A stretch of DNA of 36,047 nucleotides from a bacterium (GTDB taxonomy: Bacteria; Cyanobacteriota; Vampirovibrionia; Gastranaerophilales; Gastranaerophilaceae), in assembly GCA_017470815.1 (NCBI GenBank), contig JAFUXT010000024.1:1-36047 (forward strand), read 5' to 3'. Under the pieces are notes generated by a model. That model was not told the DNA's origin and ran no database searches. It was given only the letters and a program-made list of their open reading frames with translations. Each line of letters opens with the position of its first letter. The first letter of the stretch is position 1. The position numbers were made by a program, and so were the translations under genes. Below, piece by piece: positions 8,791-15,616 of this stretch.

Positions 8791-9735
8791 ATGAATAAAT
8801 TAGCATTTATCTTCCCCGGACAAGGGGCTCAGGTTGTCGGTATGGGAAAAGATTTGTATGAACACTACCCTGCAGCAAAAAAAGTTTTCGATACTGCTGA
8901 CGAAGTGTTAGGCAAAAAAGTTACAAAAATGTGTTTTGAAGGTCCGGAAGATGACCTTAAACAAACAATAAACACTCAGCCTGCAATAGTTACAATGTCT
9001 ATTGCGGCACTTGAAGCATTCAAATCAAAACTGAATCTTACACCGCATTTTACGGCAGGACACAGTTTAGGTGAATATTGTGCAATGTTTTGTTCAGGTG
9101 TTATGAATCTTAAAACAACTCTTTTAGCAATCCAAAAACGCGCAACATTGATGAATAAAGTCAATAAAGGTATGATGGCGGCTGTTTTAAATGCTCCTGA
9201 AGGAAGTATTGAAAAAGCATTAAAAGAGGCTTCAAAAGAAGGTTATGTAGATGTTGCAAACTACAATTCACCTGTTCAGGTTGTTTTAACAGGTGACGAA
9301 AAAGCAGTAAATAAAGCAGGTGAAATTCTTACCCAAGCAGGTGCAAGAAGATTTGTTCCTCTTGCGGTTTCAGGTGCTTTCCACTCAAAATATTTAAATG
9401 AAGCAAGTAAAGAATTTGGGGAATTTGCTAAAGAATTAGATCTATCAAGCGCATCAGTTCCTGTTGTTACAAATGTGGATGCATCAGCAACAATCAGCGC
9501 AGAAGATTTCAGAAGTAAAATGCCCCGACAGATTTGTTCATCTGTTCACTGGACTCAAACCATTGAAAATATGGTCAAAAACGGTGTTGATACTTTTGTT
9601 GAATTTGGACCGGGGAAAGTACTTGCAGGTTTGAACAAAAAAATTAATCCTGAAGTAAAAACCTATAATGTTTATGATAAAGAATCATTAGAATCAACTG
9701 TTTCAGCTCTTGAACACGAACTTGCAAATGTTTAA
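8791..9735 (+). CDS. fabD: Malonyl CoA-acyl carrier protein transacylase
   Basis: 314 residues, the usual FabD length. It begins LAFIFPGQGAQVVGMGKDLY; the nucleophile Ser92 lies in GHSLGEY and the catalytic His198 in GAFHSKY, and VEFGPGKVL is near the C-terminus. It transfers malonyl from CoA to ACP to supply fatty-acid elongation in the cytosol. SD is AAGAGGGA. No other fab gene is beside it; instead a secreted GH13 enzyme begins 3 bp after the stop codon, so the two are probably co-transcribed. Confidence 0.96.
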   Translation: MNKLAFIFPGQGAQVVGMGKDLYEHYPAAKKVFDTADEVLGKKVTKMCFEGPEDDLKQTINTQPAIVTMSIAALEAFKSKLNLTPHFTAGHSLGEYCAMFCSGVMNLKTTLLAIQKRATLMNKVNKGMMAAVLNAPEGSIEKALKEASKEGYVDVANYNSPVQVVLTGDEKAVNKAGEILTQAGARRFVPLAVSGAFHSKYLNEASKEFGEFAKELDLSSASVPVVTNVDASATISAEDFRSKMPRQICSSVHWTQTIENMVKNGVDTFVEFGPGKVLAGLNKKINPEVKTYNVYDKESLESTVSALEHELANV

Positions 9736-9738
9736 TTT

Positions 9739-11823
9739 ATGAAAAAGATAATAATAAAAATATTTTTTATATTAGTATTTATTATTGGTAACTGCTCTAT
9801 AGCACAGGAAAATGTTGACAATAATTTAAACCCCGATTTGTTAAATGGGACTCAAAGTCAAGATATAAATACTAAAGAAGAATATTTATTTGTAGATTCC
9901 CACATAAAAAAAGAATTAAAAAATTCCATTCAAAATGTTTATGGGCAAGATAATGTCCAAAATATATATGATAATATAATTAAACATGCTCAAACTGCTA
10001 TTGAAAACAGGCCTCTAAATCTTAAACAACAGGATTTGGAAAGAAATTCCGATTGGTTTAAAGATGAAATTATCTATATGTTTTATGTAAATCAATTTGG
10101 GGTTATTCAAAATGATAAAGATAATACTTTTGATAATACAAAAGAAATGCTTGACTATTTGAAAGATTTAGGAGTTACAACTCTTTATTTATTACCTTTT
10201 GTAGATAGCCCTATGGAAGATTCCGGATTTGATGTCAAAAATCCACAGGATGTCCGCAGAGATTTAGGCGGCATGGAACAATTTAAAAATTTTATTAAAA
10301 CAGCCAAAGAAAAGGGTTTTAAAATAAAATCCGATTTAGTTTTAAATCATTTATCCGATAAACATGAATGGTTTCAAAATTTACAAAACGGCGATTTATC
10401 CTATTTAGATTATTTCATTTGGCGAGATAAAATGCCTGAGTATCAAAAATATACCGATGAAAAACTTGGCACAATAGTTGAATATACGGAAGATAACGGA
10501 ACAATTTCAAAACGTCGGTTAATTTTCCCTGAAAATACCGAAACCAATTGGCGTGAAGTAGAAATAAATATAAAAAATGAAAATGGTGAAGACGAAACAA
10601 AAACATTTTATCTTTATCATACATTTTACCCGTTTCAACTTGATATAAATTGGGAAAATCCTGAAGTGCTTTATTATATGCTTGATACAATCACAACTTG
10701 GTCAAATTTAGGTGTAGATATTTTCAGAATGGATGCTATACCGTATTTATCTAAAGAGGCCGGAACAAATGCCGAAAATCAGCCTAAAACTCATTCGATA
10801 ATTAACATTTTGAGTAATTATTTGCAATTAACAGCACCATCATCTGTTATTCAGGTTGAAGCATGCCAGCACCCCAAAGATATTATTCCATATTTTGGCA
10901 AAACAAGAAATGTAGAAGTTGATATTTTAGAAAACAAAAAAGAACTTTTTAGAACCACAGAAGCACAAATTGCATATAATTTCCCTTATATGAATGCTAT
11001 TTGGGCAAGTTTAATTTCAGGAGATAAAAAATATTTTATTGAAACCTATAAAAAAACACCAAACATTCCTAAAAATACATCCTGGGGAATATTTTTACGG
11101 GTTCATGATGAATTAACACTTGAAATGGTATCACCGGAAGTCAGAAATCTTATATTTGAAGACCTGGAACCAAAAGGAGCCGGTTTTAGAAACGGTTTTG
11201 GTGTCAGCGGACGACTCGCTAATTTTTTAGACAAAAATCCAAGCAGAATACAGGAAGCTTTTGGGATATTATTTTCCATTCCAGGTATTCCGATTATCTA
11301 CTACGGAGATGAAGTCGGAGTTACAAATAATTTTGAAAATGCAAAAAAATCCGCCCAAAACAGAAAAAATAAAAATAAATTCTTAAAATTATTATCCTTT
11401 TTCGATTCTCGTGACATAAACCGCGGAAATGTACCCAAAAAACTTTTCTACGGCTCAACGAAAGGTTATTACAAATTCAATTCAAAAATTTACAACATCA
11501 CAAAAAATCTGATTAATATAAGAAAAAACAATCCCGCACTTGTAAACGGGGATTTTGAAATATTAAAAACAAATTCTCCGCACAATTTTGCATATATCAG
11601 AAAAAATAAAGAACAGCAAATACTTGTAATAAATAATTTATCCAAAGAAAAATTAGTTGCAGAAATTACTTTACCAATAAATTTGGTATTAAAAAAACAG
11701 GGAAAAATAACTCGTTTAAAAAATCTTATTAACAGAGATAATATTAAAGTAAATATATCAACAACGAACCGGACAATGCATTTAAGACTATCACCATACC
11801 AAGTTGTTTGGCTTGAATTATAG
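9739..11823 (+). CDS. Secreted alpha-amylase family (GH13) glycosidase
   Basis: 694 residues with a Sec signal peptide (MKKIIIKIFFILVFIIGNC, then SIAQ). The GH13 barrel starts near residue 105 (WFKDEIIYMFYVNQFG). Conserved regions: LNH with H204 (region I); DIFRMDAIPY with nucleophile D332 (region II); QVEACQ with acid/base E374 (region III); and HD at 456-457 (region IV, followed by ELTLE). The arrangement, including GIPIIYYGDEVG, is closest to trehalose-synthase/amylosucrase-like GH13 members, so transglycosylation is possible. The C-terminal 90 residues form the usual beta domain. It sits between fabD and an acyltransferase with 3-8 bp gaps, and has no SD of its own, consistent with coupling. 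The substrate cannot be read from sequence. Confidence 0.88.
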   Translation: MKKIIIKIFFILVFIIGNCSIAQENVDNNLNPDLLNGTQSQDINTKEEYLFVDSHIKKELKNSIQNVYGQDNVQNIYDNIIKHAQTAIENRPLNLKQQDLERNSDWFKDEIIYMFYVNQFGVIQNDKDNTFDNTKEMLDYLKDLGVTTLYLLPFVDSPMEDSGFDVKNPQDVRRDLGGMEQFKNFIKTAKEKGFKIKSDLVLNHLSDKHEWFQNLQNGDLSYLDYFIWRDKMPEYQKYTDEKLGTIVEYTEDNGTISKRRLIFPENTETNWREVEINIKNENGEDETKTFYLYHTFYPFQLDINWENPEVLYYMLDTITTWSNLGVDIFRMDAIPYLSKEAGTNAENQPKTHSIINILSNYLQLTAPSSVIQVEACQHPKDIIPYFGKTRNVEVDILENKKELFRTTEAQIAYNFPYMNAIWASLISGDKKYFIETYKKTPNIPKNTSWGIFLRVHDELTLEMVSPEVRNLIFEDLEPKGAGFRNGFGVSGRLANFLDKNPSRIQEAFGILFSIPGIPIIYYGDEVGVTNNFENAKKSAQNRKNKNKFLKLLSFFDSRDINRGNVPKKLFYGSTKGYYKFNSKIYNITKNLINIRKNNPALVNGDFEILKTNSPHNFAYIRKNKEQQILVINNLSKEKLVAEITLPINLVLKKQGKITRLKNLINRDNIKVNISTTNRTMHLRLSPYQVVWLEL

Positions 11824-11830
11824 AGGTTTT

Positions 11831-12943
11831 ATGAAAATGGAAATAGCACAACATAAAAAACAATTTTTAAATTATATAAATATATTTAGAGGACTCGCAA
11901 TTCTTTTGATAATTGCAGGACATACAATGCAGTTCGGAGAAAATTCAAGTTTGTTACACAAAATCAATTGCGAAATAATTTGTGGCGGAACGGCATTATT
12001 TATATTTATTTCAGGTTTTTTATTTCAACATTTGTCATACAAATTTGAATATAAAAACTATCTTTCAAAAAAATGGACAAATGTGGTCTTGCCATACTTT
12101 ATAACATCAATAGTTGGTATTATATTTTGTTTTATTTATCCCCAAACTTACGGAAATTCTTTTGACGGATTAAATCCGTTTATTCAGATACCAATGTTTT
12201 TAACGACAGGCAGAATACACAATACACCGACATGGTTTATCCCTATGATAATCTTATTTTTTATCTGCTCATGGATGTTGTTGAAATTAGAACAAAAAGG
12301 ATGGTTATACAAATTATTACCGTTTATGTTTTTAATAACCCTGATTTGTCCCAGAATTGATGTTGATTACAATTCAATAATAAATTTAACATATACTCAA
12401 AAATATCTTGCTTGTTTGGGGTATGTATTCAACGGTTTTATACATTTCTTTTCTTTGTATGTTTTTGGAATGTTTTGCTCAAAGTATAAGGAAGTTATAG
12501 ATACTTTTTATAACAAAAGATTTATTCTCTGGGTATTGATGCTTGTTTTGGCAGGAGCAAATGTATACTTGTCTTATAAGGGTATTTATTCAAGTTTCAC
12601 CGTTTCAAAAACAATACTTACAATGCTTGTTTTGGGCTATTTAAAACATTATGATGAATGGATTATGAAAAAGGAAACACTAAATAAAGTCCTTGATATT
12701 ACAGCAAAATATTCTTTTGGGTTATTTTTTGTTCATTGGTATTGGTTCTTCATTTATAATCAAATTTTTGGATTAGAAAAAGTTATTCCGATTATTGATA
12801 ATAGTTATATGGGCGTTTTAGGCATAGTGTTTATCAGATTTGCCGGAGTCACAGTACTTTCTATGCTTTCACTATATTTGGGTAAAAAATTTATTTTACT
12901 AATAAATAAAAATGCTAATGTAAGAATGTTTTTAGGCATTTAG
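11831..12943 (+). CDS. Acyltransferase family 3 membrane protein
   Basis: About 370 residues with some ten membrane segments. The N-terminus carries the family hallmark FRGLAILLIIAGHTM, with the conserved Arg and His, and a later segment reads YSFGLFFVHWYW. Family members O-acylate sugars of exopolysaccharide, LPS or peptidoglycan at the cytoplasmic membrane. I chose the ATG at 11831 because AGAGG lies 4 nt upstream, overlapping the stop of the GH13 gene; an in-frame upstream ATG at 11804 lies inside that gene, and another ATG at 11837 is possible. Its place after a secreted GH13 enzyme suggests a joint role in a surface or secreted glycan, which is inference. Confidence 0.85.
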   Translation: MKMEIAQHKKQFLNYINIFRGLAILLIIAGHTMQFGENSSLLHKINCEIICGGTALFIFISGFLFQHLSYKFEYKNYLSKKWTNVVLPYFITSIVGIIFCFIYPQTYGNSFDGLNPFIQIPMFLTTGRIHNTPTWFIPMIILFFICSWMLLKLEQKGWLYKLLPFMFLITLICPRIDVDYNSIINLTYTQKYLACLGYVFNGFIHFFSLYVFGMFCSKYKEVIDTFYNKRFILWVLMLVLAGANVYLSYKGIYSSFTVSKTILTMLVLGYLKHYDEWIMKKETLNKVLDITAKYSFGLFFVHWYWFFIYNQIFGLEKVIPIIDNSYMGVLGIVFIRFAGVTVLSMLSLYLGKKFILLINKNANVRMFLGI

Positions 12944-12949
12944 AAATTA

Positions 12950-13240
12950 TTAACTAATGATAAAATCAGATTTTTGGGAAATAAAGTAGTCTTTGTAATC
13001 AATGACTACTTTATTATTTTGAGGAACGTAATGAGAGAGTCTTTTTTGTCTTGCCGAATTTTTGGAATAAATAAAATCAGCAGTTGTTAAAGCAAATGAT
13101 ATTCCGAAAATAAGGCAACTCAATGCAATTATTGGTAAAAATAATATATTATCAAGATTTATATAAAAAACTAATGACAGACTGAATAAAAATCCTAAAG
13201 CATTAAATAACATTGTCAAAAGGTACAATAAATTTTTCAT
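12950..13240 (-). CDS. Small two-TM membrane protein
   Basis: 96 residues with two hydrophobic helices (about 3-26 and 31-57) and a basic/polar cytoplasmic tail. A very good SD (AGGAGAG) precedes the ATG. It is divergent from the WYL regulator on the right, with under 100 bp between the starts, and convergent with the acyltransferase on the left. Its last 12 codons contain a 12-bp hairpin that may serve as terminator for the opposite strand. The family is not recognised. Confidence 0.65.
   Translation of the reverse strand: MKNLLYLLTMLFNALGFLFSLSLVFYINLDNILFLPIIALSCLIFGISFALTTADFIYSKNSARQKRLSHYVPQNNKVVIDYKDYFISQKSDFIIS
12980..13015 (+). terminator. Hairpin inside the end of the convergent CDS
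   Basis: AATAAAGTAGTC (12980-12991) pairs perfectly with GACTACTTTATT (13004-13015) across a 12-nt loop, followed by ATTTTGAGG. It lies 37 bp beyond the acyltransferase stop and within the coding end of the 12950-13240 gene. The U-tract is weak, so termination is uncertain. Confidence 0.4.
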
Positions 13241-13334
13241 TTCTTCTCTCCTTTAATTTCTTTTTCAATTTCGATATTTTTATGTTATTATGTGCATGCG
13301 TCAAAAACGGTTATATAAATTTAAGGAATTTAAA

Positions 13335-14294
13335 ATGTTGGAAAAACCAAGATATTCAAGAGTATCAGATATTATTGACCTTGCTACTTATATGGCATCC
13401 AAAGTTCAGGGAATCACTATCGGTGATATTATGGAAAGATATAATGTTTCACGCAGAACGGCAGAGCGTATGCGGGATAGTCTTATGAATATTTTCCCCG
13501 AAGTTGATGAAATTGAAACAAATGATAACTACAAACATTGGGGATTTACAAACAATGTAATTTCAAGTTTAATCAGTTTTAAGCCCAAAGAAATTGCCAA
13601 TTTGGAACAAATGCAGCGCCGCACAACAAACAAAGAACTCAAAAACGAACTTACTGACACAATTACCAAAATTAAAGCATTGACAAACAAACGACAAACA
13701 AATGCGGAAGAAAATATTGAACTTTTTATGCAGACAGAAGGTTATGCCGTTCGCCAAATGCCACAATATACTATTGATTTAAAAACTTTGGATATTATAA
13801 GAAAAGCACTTCAGACTTCAAAAAAAGTAACTGGAATTTATCACGATAAACAGCGAACAATTGAACCTTTGGGAATGATTTACGGTTCAAAAATTTATTT
13901 AATTGCAAGAGAAAAAGCAAAAGGTGACGGAATTTATAACTATCTTTTGCACAAATTTTCAGACCTGAAACTGACGGAAAAAACTTTTGCCAAAGGTGAT
14001 TTTAATTTGCACGAATACGCAAAAGAATCTTTTGGAGTCTATCACGGTGAAATTTTGAATGTTAAACTTCTTTTCTCAAAAGAACTTGCCCAAGAGGCAA
14101 GTAATTTTAACTTCCACCCGACACAAAAGGGAACATTAAACCCTGACGGCACTTATACGGTAACTTTTAAGGCAAGCGGTGATAAAGAAATTATCTGGCA
14201 TGTTTTCAGATGGGGCGAAGGGTGTAAAATTCTCTCACCAAAATCACTCCAAAAGGAATACAAACAATATTTGCAAAATTGTTTAAATAATTAA
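13335..14294 (+). CDS. WYL-domain transcriptional regulator (YafY/PafC-like)
   Basis: 319 residues from the preferred start. An N-terminal winged HTH (about 10-70) contains TIGDIMERYNVSRRTAERMR. A linker and a WYL domain (about 145-235) with REPLGM-type core EPLGMIYGSKIYLIARE follow, then a WCX C-terminal extension ending with WHVFRWGEGCKILSPKSLQ. WYL regulators sense nucleotide or nucleic-acid ligands and often control stress or defence genes. AAGGAA is 6 nt before the ATG at 13335; an earlier in-frame ATG at 13290 has no SD. The stop codon directly abuts the stop of the convergent SH3 gene. The target is unknown. Confidence 0.88.
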   Translation: MLEKPRYSRVSDIIDLATYMASKVQGITIGDIMERYNVSRRTAERMRDSLMNIFPEVDEIETNDNYKHWGFTNNVISSLISFKPKEIANLEQMQRRTTNKELKNELTDTITKIKALTNKRQTNAEENIELFMQTEGYAVRQMPQYTIDLKTLDIIRKALQTSKKVTGIYHDKQRTIEPLGMIYGSKIYLIAREKAKGDGIYNYLLHKFSDLKLTEKTFAKGDFNLHEYAKESFGVYHGEILNVKLLFSKELAQEASNFNFHPTQKGTLNPDGTYTVTFKASGDKEIIWHVFRWGEGCKILSPKSLQKEYKQYLQNCLNN

Positions 14295-14939
14295 CTACTT
14301 TATTGCGGGAAAGAAATATCTGACACCATTATCACTACGCCATCTGACGTAGCCTGTTTTTGGAGTTTTATCCAAATCCATAACACTCACAAGCGCAAAA
14401 TTTCCTCTGATAATATTCAAATGAATTTTTTGCGGCATGTTCATTGTAGAAATTGTTTGAGATAAATCATCAGGCGAACCCTTCAAGTCTTTACAAACTG
14501 ACGGCGCACCTTTTAGCATAGTCAAACCGTATTTTTTGCCGTAAGTATTATAAAAATTTGTCCAAGTCATAAATTTGTACGGATCATCTTCTTTTATCCA
14601 GCCTGTCAAACCTTTTGAATTGTCATAAACAATTTCAACCCATCCATCGACAATATCGACAACATTGACATAAGCCAAATCTTTTTTGGTTATAAATAAC
14701 GCAAAGAAATTATCTGCACCAATACTTTCAGGGAAAAATTCTTCTTTATTCCAGCGAATACGATAAAGAATTTGCGCATCTTCATCAGGAAACTTATAAA
14801 CATTTATATCGTCTTTAACCTGATACAACCCGACAGTACGAACCCCTTCCATAGACGGAGTTACAGGAATAATATCTTTTGCAAAAACACCTAAAGTCAT
14901 TACAAAAACCATTAATATTGATAAAAATATTTTTTTCAT
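14295..14939 (-). CDS. Secreted SH3-like domain protein
   Basis: 214 residues with a signal peptide (MKKIFLSILMVFVMTLGVFA, cut before KDII). The body contains bacterial-SH3-type segments: VKDDINVYKFPDEDAQILYR near 45 and DIVDGWVEIVYDNSKGLTGW near 100, the latter matching the W-x-x-V...G-x-x-G-W pattern of SH3_3 domains. Such domains bind peptidoglycan peptides or other proteins in the envelope. SD is AGAGGG. It is convergent with the WYL gene with no intergenic base, so termination signals must lie within the coding ends. No enzyme domain is visible. Confidence 0.7.
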   Translation of the reverse strand: MKKIFLSILMVFVMTLGVFAKDIIPVTPSMEGVRTVGLYQVKDDINVYKFPDEDAQILYRIRWNKEEFFPESIGADNFFALFITKKDLAYVNVVDIVDGWVEIVYDNSKGLTGWIKEDDPYKFMTWTNFYNTYGKKYGLTMLKGAPSVCKDLKGSPDDLSQTISTMNMPQKIHLNIIRGNFALVSVMDLDKTPKTGYVRWRSDNGVRYFFPAIK

Positions 14940-15057
14940 AAATTTGCCCTCTGTTTTGAAAATTCAATCTAAATATTATTATAGTTATTATAAAAAAAAA
15001 TACAAGAATCAAAAAATGCCTTGTATTGGACAAGCATGCCCTATCTACAATTCTCAT

Positions 15058-15095
15058 ACCCTCCCCTTGAGGGAGGGTGAAAATCTTTAATTTTC
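15058..15095. repeat. Palindromic element A (G/C hairpin plus A/T hairpin)
   Basis: ACCCTCCC (15058-15065) pairs with GGGAGGGT (15071-15078) around CTTGA. Next to it GAAAA (15079-15083) pairs with TTTTC (15091-15095), followed by GGGTGGGG. The two-hairpin form resembles dispersed intergenic repeats of REP type. Confidence 0.6.
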
Positions 15096-15110
15096 GGGTG
15101 GGGTTAATAT

Positions 15111-15166
15111 GTAAGTTGGGCTTTCAGCCCAACAAATATAATGTTGGGGTAGAAACCCCAACTTAC
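15111..15166. repeat. Palindromic element B (nested cruciform)
   Basis: The outer arms GTAAGTTGGG (15111-15120) and CCCAACTTAC (15157-15166) are exact reverse complements. Inside each half is a further hairpin: TTGGGC/GCCCAA on the left and TTGGGG/CCCCAA on the right. The whole can fold as a cloverleaf-like cruciform. Confidence 0.7.
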
Positions 15167-15180
15167 TTATTTTATTTTGT

Positions 15181-15198
15181 GTCAGGCAATTGCCTGAC
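15181..15198. repeat. Palindromic element C (perfect 18-bp palindrome)
   Basis: GTCAGGCAATTGCCTGAC is self-complementary over all 18 bases and is followed by CTACAACTC, similar to the CTACAATTC that follows a related unit at 15040-15053. Confidence 0.65.
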
Positions 15199-15213
15199 CT
15201 ACAACTCTTATTG

Positions 15214-15300
15214 TGTCATTCCGAATTTATTTCGGAATCTCCTACTGAACACTCTTAAATTTGATTAACAGGGAGATCCTGAAACGAGTTCAGGATGACA
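15214..15300. repeat. Palindromic element D (87-bp MITE-like unit)
   Basis: The ends TGTCAT (15214-15219) and ATGACA (15295-15300) are inverted copies. Internal hairpins are ATTCCGAA/TTCGGAAT (15218-15238) and ATCCTGAA/TTCAGGAT (15276-15296). Terminal inverted repeats, small size and no coding capacity fit a non-autonomous miniature element. Confidence 0.6.
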
Positions 15301-15410
15301 ATTTTGTTTATTTATGAATTATTATTAAGTTTTTGTTCTTTTGGTTTTGTGTCTGTTATTATTTTTGTTGAGGGTAAGCCCTGTATAAACAACACTTACT
15401 TTCCGTTCGC

Positions 15411-15436
15411 TACGACTGTAAATCGTACCTGTACGA
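15411..15436 (+). promoter_or_regulatory. Candidate alternative hairpins upstream of the peptide SD
   Basis: TCGTA (15423-15427) can pair either with TACGA at 15411-15415 or with TACGA at 15432-15436. Only one pairing can form at a time, and the second lies 7 nt before the SD at 15443. This could modulate translation of the peptide; it is seen in sequence but its role is inference. Confidence 0.3.
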
Positions 15437-15458
15437 ATGATGAAAGGAGGTGATGAAG

Positions 15459-15533
15459 GTGAAATTCTGTATAACAGAAAAAGCGCTTTGGCTTATCTTA
15501 CTGATAATCATTGCGCTTTACTTCACCAAATAA
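15459..15533 (+). CDS. Small hydrophobic peptide, type I toxin-like
   Basis: A GTG start at 15459 gives a 24-residue peptide, KFCITEKALWLILLIIIALY being its core after the initiator Met: a basic/polar N-terminus, one membrane helix and a Lys end. AAAGGAGGTGAT at 15443-15454 is fully complementary to the 3' end of 16S rRNA, ideally spaced (8 nt) for the GTG; an in-frame ATG at 15453 is too close. A hairpin terminator directly follows. Tiny one-helix peptides with extreme SD sites and tight terminators are the hallmark of type I toxins (TxpA/BsrG or holin-like toxin families), usually silenced by an antisense RNA. I could not locate an antisense promoter with confidence. An ordinary small membrane protein is the alternative. 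Confidence 0.55.
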   Translation: MKFCITEKALWLILLIIIALYFTK

Positions 15534-15584
15534 GGGGCTTTTAAAGAGGCAGGCGGCAACCTGCTTCGCCCTTTTCTTTATTAT
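15532..15584 (+). terminator. Nested hairpin terminator after the small peptide
   Basis: AAGGGGC at the stop codon pairs imperfectly with GCCCTT near 15570, enclosing a GCAGG/CCTGC hairpin. TTTTCTTTATT follows. It may also stop transcription from pheT on the other strand. Confidence 0.5.
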
Positions 15585-15616
15585 AAACTATTATTCTGCA
15601 TTTTTCAAGTGACAAA

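Larger units (their letters stand above)
14940..15458. other. Gene-free stretch packed with palindromic repeats
   Basis: About 520 bp without a protein gene. The first part (14940-15056) is the AT-rich upstream region of the SH3 gene; 15057-15300 is a tight series of palindromes listed separately; 15301-15442 is a U-rich leader before the small hydrophobic peptide gene. A sense-strand open frame at 15077-15268 runs through the palindromes and is not credible as coding. Confidence 0.7.

Noticed and set aside
15077..15268. Plus-strand ORF of 63 codons
   Set aside because: It lies wholly in stacked palindromic repeats and shows no protein-like pattern.
15014..15300. CRISPR array
   Set aside because: The palindromes are all different from each other, without regularly spaced identical repeats or spacers.
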